From the NCBI RefSeq assembly GCF_900107735.1, contig NZ_FNQV01000002.1:1-64000 (forward strand): 64,000 nucleotides of DNA. Reading direction: 5' to 3'. The notes under the pieces were generated by a model. The model saw only the letters and a program-made list of their open reading frames with translations, had not been told where the DNA came from and made no database searches. The stretch is from Bowdeniella nasicola. Lineage in GTDB: Bacteria; Actinomycetota; Actinomycetes; Actinomycetales; Actinomycetaceae. The position numbers were made by a program, and so were the translations under genes. Below, piece after piece: positions 55,406-63,007 of the stretch. Positions within the stretch are counted from its first letter, which is position 1; each line of letters opens with the position of its first letter.

Positions 55406-55902
55406 CCGACGCGATGCAGCCAGCGAACCGGAGCACCGGCACCGGCGTAGCGGAAGGGTTCTAGTTCGTCATCCCACGCCTGACCAAGGGCGAGGTTGAG
55501 TTCGGCGCGCAGCGCACCTGCATCGGTGTGGGATTCCATCGCCGCGCGGATGCGGTCTTCCGGCACAAGCATGTTTCCAACCGAGTCGATGTGGGCGTGG
55601 AAAATGCCAAGGTCCGGTGTGTGCGACCAGCGTGATCCATCGACGCCAAGGGAGGCTTCCTCCGTGACTTCGTAGCGCAGATGCTCCCAGCCCCGAATAG
55701 CGGAGGCGAGCTGGGCGCCAGCGCCAACGGGTCCCACCCAGGAGTACTCGGCACGGAGCATCCCCGACAGGGCAGGCTGATCGGTCCATTGCATTTGAAC
55801 GGGCATGTTTAAGACCGCACCGAGTGCCCACTCCACATGGGGAGCGAGGACTTTCGGTGCGGAATGCACGAAAACCACGCCGCGCGTTGGTGCGCTAGCC
55901 AT
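55402..55902 (-). CDS. DUF3145 family protein
   Basis: A 166-aa cytosolic protein matching the actinobacterial DUF3145 family: RGVVFVHSAPKVLAPHVEWA at the start, then RWSHTPDLGIFHAHIDSVGN and AWDDELEPFRYAG. The family is widespread in actinobacteria and is of unknown function. GGAGG lies 6 nt before the ATG. About 90 bp separate it from def and contain its promoter region. Confidence 0.88.
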   Translation of the reverse strand: MASAPTRGVVFVHSAPKVLAPHVEWALGAVLNMPVQMQWTDQPALSGMLRAEYSWVGPVGAGAQLASAIRGWEHLRYEVTEEASLGVDGSRWSHTPDLGIFHAHIDSVGNMLVPEDRIRAAMESHTDAGALRAELNLALGQAWDDELEPFRYAGAGAPVRWLHRVG

Positions 55903-55994
55903 GTTGACCTCCAGTTACTCGACAGGGCGTCTTCCCCAACGACCGCCAAGATACAGAGGTTATCTTCAGTATGGCACGAAACCGCGCCAGGCGG

Positions 55995-56480
55995 CTACAT
56001 CGCGCGGATCGCGCGCATGGCCTTCTTTCGGTTAGCTCGATCTAACCGATCGATGTAGAGCATGCCATCGAGGTGATCGCATTCGTGTTGGATGCACCGA
56101 GCCATAAGCTCTTCCCCCTCGACGACGACCTTCTTGCCGTCCAGATCGGTTCCTTCCGCGCGCGCATACCAAGCGCGTTCCGTGGGGAACCACAGGCCGG
56201 GCACCGAAAGGCACCCCTCATCTCCGTCTTGGAATTCGTCGCTGGACATTTCCACGATGACGGGGTTGAGGATATAGCCTATTTCGCCATCGATATTCCA
56301 TGAAAACGCTCGCAAGCTCACACCGATCTGGTTCGCCGCTAGCCCGGCTCGGCCATCGTCATCGACGGTTTGCAGGAGGTCCTCTACGAGGGCCTTCACA
56401 CCGTCATCGATGGTCGTGACCGGATCGCACACGGTGCGCAAGACAGGGTCTCCGACGATGCGAATATCGCGATATGCCAT
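55995..56480 (-). CDS. def: Peptide deformylase
   Basis: A 161-aa metalloenzyme removing the N-formyl group from nascent proteins. The three family motifs are GLAANQIGV (46-54), EGCLSVPG with metal ligand Cys90, and HECDHLDG with His132, Glu133 and His136. It starts 2 bp after the stop of the small upstream gene, so the two are co-transcribed. Confidence 0.96.
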   Translation of the reverse strand: MAYRDIRIVGDPVLRTVCDPVTTIDDGVKALVEDLLQTVDDDGRAGLAANQIGVSLRAFSWNIDGEIGYILNPVIVEMSSDEFQDGDEGCLSVPGLWFPTERAWYARAEGTDLDGKKVVVEGEELMARCIQHECDHLDGMLYIDRLDRANRKKAMRAIRAM

Positions 56481-56482
56481 GG

Positions 56483-56767
56483 CTAGTTGACATCCTTCAT
56501 ATCGTTAGCTGCGAGCCACGTGGCGGCTTCTTGCAGCGCGTCGTCTACAGACTTTCCGGCCGCGAGAGCGTCAAAGACTGCCAGGGCTGCGATGTCGTTA
56601 ACGGGTGGGAAGTCATCGAGCCGGGACAGTTCGATTGCCAGGCCCTCGTCGGTGGGGGACATGACTGTCTGAAACCCGAGTCGAGCCGCGGCCTCGCACA
56701 GGAGGCCAGCTTCCTTGCTATCGCGAACGCGATCAATGCGCAGTGCCGCGCGGGAGAGGATTCGCAT
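56483..56767 (-). CDS. Small protein of unknown function upstream of def
   Basis: A 94-aa protein beginning [12 protein letters not shown] with no signal or membrane segment. The order of a helix ([15 protein letters not shown]), strands, and C-terminal helices ([23 protein letters not shown]) loosely recalls HPr-type phosphocarrier folds, but the phosphorylated His region is absent. This similarity is weak. ATG 56767 has AAAGG about 6 nt upstream; ATG 56773 overlaps that site. The 2-bp spacing to def indicates one transcript. Confidence 0.6.
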   Translation of the reverse strand: MRILSRAALRIDRVRDSKEAGLLCEAAARLGFQTVMSPTDEGLAIELSRLDDFPPVNDIAALAVFDALAAGKSVDDALQEAATWLAANDMKDVN

Positions 56768-56794
56768 GGCCATCCTTTCGATTCGGGCTGTGAC

Positions 56795-56827
56795 AAATAA
56801 TAGCCGCGATCCGAAGCGGATCGCGGC
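56795..56827 (-). terminator. Terminator after tRNA-Asn
   Basis: An 11-bp perfect stem (56803-56813 with 56817-56827) with a 3-nt loop is followed on the minus strand by TATTATTTGT. It ends the tRNA transcript and isolates it from the small gene and def. Confidence 0.85.
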
Positions 56828-56834
56828 ATATTTG

Positions 56835-56906
56835 CTCCCGCGACTGGATTCGAACCAGTAACCGTCCGATTAACAGTCGGATGCTCTGCCGTTGAGCTAC
56901 GCGGGA
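56835..56906 (-). tRNA. tRNA-Asn (GTT)
   Basis: The minus strand folds into a full cloverleaf: acceptor TCCCGCG with CGCGGGA, D-stem GCTC, anticodon stem-loop CCGACTGTTAATCGG with anticodon GTT, and T-arm CTGGTTCGAATCCAG. The discriminator is G, and CCA is not encoded. Confidence 0.95.
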
Positions 56907-56943
56907 AGGTGCGGATACAGACTAACAGGTCAACGCGGGGCGG

Positions 56944-56976
56944 CAAAAACGAAAACGGGCTTAGGGGCCCCGCCCG
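56944..56976 (-). terminator. Terminator after the gene ending at 56997
   Basis: On the minus strand CGGGC (complement of 56972-56976) pairs with GCCCG (complement of 56956-56960). A GC-rich loop lies between, and GTTTTCGTTTTT follows. The stem is short but the U-rich tail is convincing. Confidence 0.6.
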
Positions 56977-56996
56977 ACAGTGATGTCTACCACCAG

Positions 56997-57494
56997 TTAA
57001 CCGGGCAGGCCGGCGGCTTCCCGCGCGGAGCGCTCGAGCTCATCGATAACCTCCCGATTCGCGGTGACCACCTCGGGCGAGCCGGCGACGATTGTTTGGG
57101 AGAACAACTGGCCATCTCGGCCGCGTCTAATGAGGATTTGGACCATTCCATCGTCACCGAATTCGCGTGTCCTGTCATGGACGATCGAAGCCTCGATTCG
57201 TTCCCGCACGGCGGTGGTGAAGGTGAACACGTTGTCGTTGAGGGTTTCAAAGACGAGATCCCCCCGTTCGGTGACGACCGGCGAGATGGTGAGGAGTCGA
57301 GAATCCCCGTTCCAGTGCGCGGAGCGGAAATCAGTCCAGGGCATTTCCTCGGTGCCCTCAGCGCTGGCGATCAGTAGTGCGCCGGGAGTGATCGCAAGCG
57401 CTCGAGAGTCGGCAAGTTCGATCGCCGTGGAACGGGCAGCGCGTGGCAGATACGCGGCGAGGGTGGCAGGGATTTTAGCGCGCGAAGTGAACAT
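56997..57494 (-). CDS. Conserved-looking cytosolic protein, function unknown
   Basis: A 165-aa protein with alternating short strands (AIELADSRALAITPGALLIAS, MPWTDFRSAHWNGDSRLLTI) and a C-terminal helix. The strand-rich first two thirds look PH-like or Bbp-like, but I cannot name a family. ATG 57494 was chosen over 57530 because TACGGT is exactly 6 nt upstream. It is divergent from gntP and has its own terminator, so it is probably a single-gene transcript. Confidence 0.65.
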   Translation of the reverse strand: MFTSRAKIPATLAAYLPRAARSTAIELADSRALAITPGALLIASAEGTEEMPWTDFRSAHWNGDSRLLTISPVVTERGDLVFETLNDNVFTFTTAVRERIEASIVHDRTREFGDDGMVQILIRRGRDGQLFSQTIVAGSPEVVTANREVIDELERSAREAAGLPG

Positions 57495-57506
57495 GACGTA
57501 ACCGTA
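57495..57506 (-). promoter_or_regulatory. -10 box of the unknown gene at 57494, leaderless start
   Basis: On the minus strand TACGGT (complement of 57501-57506), 6 nt and then ATG. No ribosome site is present. Confidence 0.45.
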
Positions 57507-57590
57507 ACCCGCTATCTGGAGATCCGACATATTCGACTCCCGCAGGGTTATGGTGAGGGTGTCCTACAGACCATAAAGAAGTGAGTCGCC

Positions 57591-59021
57591 ATGTCATACC
57601 TATCGTTGCTCCAACGCCTGCCAGCGGAAGTACCAGACTGGGAACAGACGCTAGGAACCGGGCCGTTGTTGGGAATCGCCATCGGCGCGATCGCTTTGAT
57701 CCTCGTGCTGATTATTGCTTTCCGCATCCACGCATTCGTCACATTGGTATTGGTCTCGCTCCTGACTGCGCTTGTTGCCGGAATCCCGGCGAGCGCCGTC
57801 GTGAAGGAAATGACGACTGGGTTTGGTGGCACGCTTGCTTCTGTTGCCCTCCTTGTGGCGTTAGGTGCCATGTTGGGGCGGCTCATTGAATCCTCGGGAG
57901 GCGCTCGGGTACTCGCTGAGGCAATGATCCGTACGTTTGGGGAGAAGCGAGCCCCCTTTGCGCTTGGTATCGCTTCTCTCATCATGGGCTTCCCGATCTT
58001 CTTTGATGCGGGTCTGATCGTCATGCTTCCGATCATCTTCGCGATCGCGCGACGGATGAATGAACCGGTCCTGCGCTACGGGTTCCCCGCGGCCGCCGCG
58101 TTCTCCGTGATGCACGTGTTCCTGCCCCCGCACCCGGGTCCGGTTGCGGCCTCGGAGTTCTTTAACGCCAACGTTGGCTACATCGTCATCGTCGGCCTGT
58201 TGATTGCCTTCCCACTGTGGTACGTCTCGGGTTACCTGTGGGGCCTTTACATCGGTAAGAAGTACCCCCTGCCGGTGCCGACACTGCTCGGTGAGCTCGA
58301 CGAGGACCAGCCGAAGAATCCGCCGAGCGTTGGCACAATCATTGGGCTGCTGCTCGTTCCGCTGTTCTTGATCTTCCTCAACACCGGATTGTCCACCCTG
58401 GAGAAGACCGGCCACGTGGACGGCAGCCAGCTGTGGGTACAGGTCCTGAAGATGATCGGCGAAACCCCGATCGCGCTGCTCATCGCGCTACTGGTCGCGA
58501 TGATCGTGCTGGGCTTCGCACGCGGCGAGGACAAGACGGCACTGGAAAAGCTGCTGGATTCGTCTCTCGGTCCGATCTGTTCGGTCGTTCTCATTACCGG
58601 TGCCGGTGGCATGTTCGGTGGCGTGCTGCGCGCCTCCGGCATCGGCGATGCGATGGCGGATTCCATGTCCGGCCTCGGATTGCCGCTGATCTTTGCGATC
58701 TACGTCGTTGCTGTCTTGTTGCGGCTCGCGCAGGGCTCGGCCACGGTCGCGCTCGTCACGACGGCGGGCCTGTTCGCCCCGGCGGTTGCGGCCGCAGCCG
58801 GCAACATGAACGAGATCCAGCTGGCGTGTTTGACCCTCGCTGCTGCGGCGGGTTCCGTCTTCTGCTCCCATGTCAACGACTCGGGCTTCTGGCTCGTCGG
58901 CCGACTTATGGGCATGGACGTCAAGACTACCCTGAAGACCTGGACCGTGCAGCAAGGCATCGAATCCGTTCTGGGATTCGTGCTCGTCTACGCGATCTAC
59001 CTGGTCGCAGGAGCATTCTAG
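57591..59021 (+). CDS. gntP: Gluconate:H+ symporter (GntP family)
   Basis: A 476-aa permease with about 12 helices. GNT-family motifs include GFGGTLASVALLVALGAMLG, MGFPIFFDAGLIVMLP, HVFLPPHPGPVAAS and SHVNDSGFWLVGRLMG. These transporters import gluconate or related sugar acids. The next gene, 9 bp downstream, is the matching kinase, which supports gluconate as substrate. No GntR-type regulator is adjacent. Confidence 0.93.
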   Translation: MSYLSLLQRLPAEVPDWEQTLGTGPLLGIAIGAIALILVLIIAFRIHAFVTLVLVSLLTALVAGIPASAVVKEMTTGFGGTLASVALLVALGAMLGRLIESSGGARVLAEAMIRTFGEKRAPFALGIASLIMGFPIFFDAGLIVMLPIIFAIARRMNEPVLRYGFPAAAAFSVMHVFLPPHPGPVAASEFFNANVGYIVIVGLLIAFPLWYVSGYLWGLYIGKKYPLPVPTLLGELDEDQPKNPPSVGTIIGLLLVPLFLIFLNTGLSTLEKTGHVDGSQLWVQVLKMIGETPIALLIALLVAMIVLGFARGEDKTALEKLLDSSLGPICSVVLITGAGGMFGGVLRASGIGDAMADSMSGLGLPLIFAIYVVAVLLRLAQGSATVALVTTAGLFAPAVAAAAGNMNEIQLACLTLAAAAGSVFCSHVNDSGFWLVGRLMGMDVKTTLKTWTVQQGIESVLGFVLVYAIYLVAGAF

Positions 59022-59030
59022 GAGTGAGCC

Positions 59031-60512
59031 ATGGCTTCCTTTGACGTTTCCGAAAAGGACGCAGTCGTTCCGTTCATTGTGGCCCTGGACGTGGGCTCGT
59101 CAGGAACCCGCTGCTGTCTCTACGATGCGACCGGCACGCCGATTACCGGTCGGCGGCTCAAGGTTCCGCACGATTTCACGACCAAGTCAGACGGCGAAGT
59201 CTCGATCGATCCCGACCTTGTCGTAAGGGAAGTTGAAGAGCTTCTCGACACGGTTGTGGGCACTGATTTTGTTGGTCAGATTGGCGGCGTGGCGATCGAT
59301 ACTTTCGCCGCCAGCGTTCTCGGCGTCGATGAGGAGGATCGCGCGGTAACGACGTGCTTTACCTACGCCGACTCGCGCGGCGCGGAGTTCGTCGATCAGC
59401 TGCGCGGTGCGCTCGATGTCGACGCATCGCACGAACGGACCGGGGCCTTCCTGCACACCTCCTACGTTCCGGCGCGCCTTCGCTGGTGGCGAGATGCCAC
59501 TGGGCAGGATCCGCGCCGAGTAGCGAAGTGGATGTCGCTGGGGGAGTACATCTATCTCCGGCTCCTTGGGAAAACCGTCGCAGGGACGGCGACCGCGTCG
59601 TGGACCGGAATGATCAACCGCCTCACCGGTCAGTGGGACGAATCGATGGTTCGCGCAGCTGGCATCGAGATCGAGCAGCTCAGCTCGATCGCCGATCCGG
59701 ACGAACCATTAGTGGACGTCAACCCCGATACCGAGCGCTGGCCGGGGTTGCGCGATGTGGCGTGGTACCCCGTCATTGCCGATGGTCTCGCGTCCAATAT
59801 TGGCCCGGTCCCACCCGGGGTCTCGGCCTGCGTCATGGGCGCCTCGACCTCGGGCGCGATGCGGGTGCTGTTGCCGAAACACCCGACCCAGGTTCCGGCT
59901 GGACTGTGGTGTTACCGGATTGATCGCAATCGCTCGCTGCTCGGTGGGGCAATTAACGACGCGGGCCGAGTACCGGCGTGGCTTGCGACGCTCCTGCAGC
60001 TGCCCGACCAAGAGGAAATCGATCGCTGGTGTCGCGCCGCTCCTGAGCCCGGCACCCCGCTCTTCCTGCCGTATCTGACGGGGGAGCGAGCAACCGGCTG
60101 GCGCGCGGACGCGCGTGGCGTGTTTGCTGGGCTTTTTGCTGGGCACACCGTGCGCGATATCTATCGCGGCAGCCTCGAGGGCCTCACCCAGGCCTATGGA
60201 CGCGTTGCTCGCGAGCTCTTCGCGGTCGATCCCGCAATCGACCACGTCGTCGCAACTGGCGGCATGTCGCAAGGGCTGCCAGCGTGGCTGCACATGGTTG
60301 CCGATGCGTTTGGTAAGCCCGTCGTGCCTGCGACGTTCAAACGCTCGACACTTCGCGGCACTGCGCTCCTGGCGCTCGAGCATGCCGCTCCGGACGTGAC
60401 TCCAGCAGAGCCACCCGTCGGTACCGCAATTCAACCCCGAGTGGAACATCGCGATTACTACCGGGCACAGGCGCTGGAATACGAACGGATCTATCGAGGA
60501 GTGATTGCGTAA
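59031..60512 (+). CDS. gntK: Gluconokinase (FGGY family)
   Basis: A 493-aa sugar kinase. The phosphate-binding N-terminus is ALDVGSSGTRCCLYD. The C-terminal half has GASTSGAMR, LPYLTGERATGWRADARGVF and VVATGGMSQ. FGGY gluconokinases phosphorylate gluconate to 6-phosphogluconate for the pentose phosphate pathway; this differs from the small P-loop GntK of enterics. It follows gntP with ribosome site GGAGTG. Confidence 0.9.
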   Translation: MASFDVSEKDAVVPFIVALDVGSSGTRCCLYDATGTPITGRRLKVPHDFTTKSDGEVSIDPDLVVREVEELLDTVVGTDFVGQIGGVAIDTFAASVLGVDEEDRAVTTCFTYADSRGAEFVDQLRGALDVDASHERTGAFLHTSYVPARLRWWRDATGQDPRRVAKWMSLGEYIYLRLLGKTVAGTATASWTGMINRLTGQWDESMVRAAGIEIEQLSSIADPDEPLVDVNPDTERWPGLRDVAWYPVIADGLASNIGPVPPGVSACVMGASTSGAMRVLLPKHPTQVPAGLWCYRIDRNRSLLGGAINDAGRVPAWLATLLQLPDQEEIDRWCRAAPEPGTPLFLPYLTGERATGWRADARGVFAGLFAGHTVRDIYRGSLEGLTQAYGRVARELFAVDPAIDHVVATGGMSQGLPAWLHMVADAFGKPVVPATFKRSTLRGTALLALEHAAPDVTPAEPPVGTAIQPRVEHRDYYRAQALEYERIYRGVIA

Positions 60513-60546
60513 CGCGCGGCGAGGGCAGTTAGCCTGAAGCAAGGGA

Positions 60547-60585
60547 GAGGGGTAAGATCGGGGGACGGATTTTCACTTGCCCCTC
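60547..60585 (+). repeat. Inverted repeat around the promoter of the membrane gene
   Basis: GAGGGGTAAG (60547-60556) is nearly complementary to CTTGCCCCTC at 60576-60585. A TAAGAT hexamer (60553-60558) overlaps the left arm and could be a -10 box. It may be an operator or an attenuating hairpin. Confidence 0.3.
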
Positions 60586-60605
60586 CCGAGCGAAAGACGT
60601 CTTCC

Positions 60606-61343
60606 ATGTCTCAAGCGACGCCACAGGCCTCAGCACGCCCGCTGCCTTCCAAAGCAGGAGTGTGGGTGTTCTGTGTTATCACCGCCCTCGCCGCAATCCT
60701 CGTCATCACCTCCGGACTGCTCTATCTCCAGGTCGTGAAAACCGACTTTGAACAGACCCGCTGGTTTACGCTGTGGGAATTTTTCAACGTCGACCTTGAA
60801 TTTAACATCCCCACGTGGCTGGCATCGTCCATGTGGTTGGTGCTGGGAATTGTTGCGGCGGTTGTCGGAGTGGTGGCGCCGCGGCTGAAGTGGCTGTGGT
60901 TCATCTTTGCGGCGGTCGGCATCTACGCCTCCGCTGACGAGGCCGCGATGCTGCACGAACAGTTCTACCGGTTGGGTTCGATCCTCACGCCGTACCTGCC
61001 TTTCGACCCGTTCTACTACCGGTGGGTGATCGGCGGGATTGTCGTCGCAATCGGAGTGATTGCGGTGTTGCTGCCGCTCGTGTGGCGATTGCCGCTGCCC
61101 ATCATGTTGATGCTCGTGGCGGCCGGAACGATCTTCCTCTTGGGTGCTGTCGTCATGGAGACCCTGGGTGGTCGAATGATCGAGTTTCATGGCAAGACGA
61201 CGTGGCACACGATGCTGCTCATCCATATCGAAGAGTCCCTAGAGTTCCTAGGGGTCGCCCTTGCTATCTGGGCGGTCTTCGAGATGCTCATCGTCAAACG
61301 CACCGACGAAGGCCTCGCCATCGGGTTTCGCGGATATCGCTAG
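60606..61343 (+). CDS. Six-helix membrane protein, function unknown
   Basis: A 245-aa protein with helices at about 19-43, 70-91, 95-113, 139-160, 164-187 and 203-230. Two polar motifs lie in or beside helices: SADEAAMLHE (Asp111, Glu112, His117, Glu118) and HIEESLEFLG (His207, Glu209, Glu210, Glu213). The pairing of DE...HE with EE..E suggests a buried metal or proton site, as in some hydrolase or transporter families. I cannot assign a family. A tRNA gene on the other strand begins at the base after its stop. Confidence 0.7.
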   Translation: MSQATPQASARPLPSKAGVWVFCVITALAAILVITSGLLYLQVVKTDFEQTRWFTLWEFFNVDLEFNIPTWLASSMWLVLGIVAAVVGVVAPRLKWLWFIFAAVGIYASADEAAMLHEQFYRLGSILTPYLPFDPFYYRWVIGGIVVAIGVIAVLLPLVWRLPLPIMLMLVAAGTIFLLGAVVMETLGGRMIEFHGKTTWHTMLLIHIEESLEFLGVALAIWAVFEMLIVKRTDEGLAIGFRGYR

Positions 61344-61417
61344 TGCCCCCGCCGGGGCTTGAACCCGGGACCGACGGATTATGAGTCCGCTGCTCTAACC
61401 GGCTGAGCTACAGGGGC
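61344..61417 (-). tRNA. tRNA with CAT anticodon (Met or Ile2)
   Basis: The minus strand forms a cloverleaf: acceptor GCCCCTG with CGGGGGC, D-arm GCTC...GAGC, anticodon arm GCGGACTCATAATCCGT, T-arm CCGGGTTCAAGCCCCGG and discriminator A. The D-arm is normal, so it is not initiator-like. Elongator Met and the lysidine-modified Ile2 species share this anticodon and cannot be separated with certainty here. Confidence 0.9.
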
Positions 61418-61455
61418 CACGGACAACCTTACCGGCGCCGTGATGTTCTTAAAAA

Positions 61456-62694
61456 CTACGCGCTGGTGATCACGAGCGCGACGTTGTGGCCGCCGAATCC
61501 GAACGCATTGTTGACGACCGCTCCCGCAGGAAGTTCGACTGGCTCGTTGCGCGTCACGTTGATCGGCAGATCCGGTTCGGGGTTGTCGAGGTTGATCGTT
61601 GGCGGGGCGACGCGGTGGTGGGCAGCCAGGACGGAGAACACCGCCTCCATGGCGCCGGCGCCACCCAGCAGGTGCCCAGTCATCGACTTCGTGCCGCTGA
61701 CAATCGCATCCGGAGAGACCCGCGAGATTGCCGCAGCTTCGATGCCATCACCCAGGGGAGTCGAGGTCGCATGCGCATTGACATGCACAATGTCGCTGCC
61801 GCTGAGGTCGGCGTCAGCGAGGGCGAGGCGCATCGCGTGTTCTTGCCCGGCGCCCGTCGGGTCGGGCGGTGCGACGTCGAATGCGTCAGCACTCATCCCG
61901 GTTCCCGCGATGCTCGCATACACCTTCGCGCCGCGCGCTGCCGCATGCTCGGCAGATTCCAGGACAACGATGCCGGCACCTTCGCCCATGACGAAACCAT
62001 CTCGGTCCACGTCGTAGGGACGAGACGCGGCCTGCGGATCGTCGTTTCGGGTGGAAAGTGCCATCATGCGGGCAAAGGCGGCGATCGGCATTGGATGGAT
62101 GGCGGATTCGGTTCCGCCGGCGAGCACGATATCTGCGCGGCCATTACGAATCATCTCGACGCCCATCGCGATAGCCTCCGCGCCGGATGCACAGGCGGAG
62201 GTCGGAGCGTGTGCGCCAGCCTTGGCTCCAAGGCGCACGGAGATGATCGCGGCCGACGAGTTCGGCATGAGCATGGGCACGGTCATCGGCAGAACTCGCC
62301 GCGCGCCCTTGTCCTTCATCGTGTCCCAGGCATTGAGGGTTGTGTGGATGCCGCCAATGCCGGAGGCGACGGCGACACCAAATCGCTCGCCGTCGACCTC
62401 CGGGCTACCGGCATCTGCCCACGCCTCGTCGGCTGCCACAACGGCGAGTCGAGAAGACGGGTCCATCTTTCGAGCCTGGGGGCCAGGAAGCACCGTGGCT
62501 GGGTCGACGGCGGCGGTTCCGGCAAAACGCACGGGCAATTCGAACTGGTCAAGCCAGTCGGCCTCGAGGCTGCGGATTCCGGAGGTGCCTGCTAACAGAG
62601 CCTGCCAGGTTTCGGCGGTGGTGCCGGCTAGCGGGTTCGTCGTCCCAAGGCCGGTCACCACGACATCGCGTCGGGGTGTGGTCGTGTGGGCCAT
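61456..62694 (-). CDS. fabF: Beta-ketoacyl-ACP synthase II
   Basis: A 412-aa condensing enzyme of type II fatty-acid synthesis. The catalytic triad is Cys168 (TSACASGAEA), His308 (VNAHATSTPLGD) and His341 (MTGHLLGGAGAM), with Lys336. It elongates acyl-ACP with malonyl-ACP. It is last in the order fabH-acpP-fabF on the minus strand, the common actinobacterial cluster, 26 bp after acpP. Confidence 0.95.
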   Translation of the reverse strand: MAHTTTPRRDVVVTGLGTTNPLAGTTAETWQALLAGTSGIRSLEADWLDQFELPVRFAGTAAVDPATVLPGPQARKMDPSSRLAVVAADEAWADAGSPEVDGERFGVAVASGIGGIHTTLNAWDTMKDKGARRVLPMTVPMLMPNSSAAIISVRLGAKAGAHAPTSACASGAEAIAMGVEMIRNGRADIVLAGGTESAIHPMPIAAFARMMALSTRNDDPQAASRPYDVDRDGFVMGEGAGIVVLESAEHAAARGAKVYASIAGTGMSADAFDVAPPDPTGAGQEHAMRLALADADLSGSDIVHVNAHATSTPLGDGIEAAAISRVSPDAIVSGTKSMTGHLLGGAGAMEAVFSVLAAHHRVAPPTINLDNPEPDLPINVTRNEPVELPAGAVVNNAFGFGGHNVALVITSA

Positions 62695-62720
62695 GATGCG
62701 TCCTATCCAGGTGGGGGTGC

Positions 62721-62969
62721 TTAGTTCTGGGCGCCTTCGATGAAGGACACCGCGTCGTTTACGGTCACGAGGTTTTGCAGTTCCTCGTCGGGAATGCGTA
62801 CGTCGAACTTCTCTTCTGCGAAGGTGCAGATCGACATCATCGACAGCGAGTCGATGTCCAGGTCATCGGAGAAGGACTTGTCCAGCTGGACATCCTCCGT
62901 CGGAACACCCGTTTCTTCGTTGACGATTTCGGCGAGGCCAGCGAGGATCTCATCCTTGTTCAGTGCCAT
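62721..62969 (-). CDS. acpP: Acyl carrier protein
   Basis: An 82-aa acidic protein. Ser41 in DLDIDSLSMM is the 4'-phosphopantetheine site. The helical pattern and flanking FSDDL are typical of ACP. It carries growing acyl chains between FabH, FabF and other enzymes. AAGGAGAAA lies just before the ATG. Confidence 0.96.
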   Translation of the reverse strand: MALNKDEILAGLAEIVNEETGVPTEDVQLDKSFSDDLDIDSLSMMSICTFAEEKFDVRIPDEELQNLVTVNDAVSFIEGAQN

Positions 62970-63007
62970 GGTTTCTCCTTGGTTTTTTCTAGATGGACCT
63001 GATGCCG

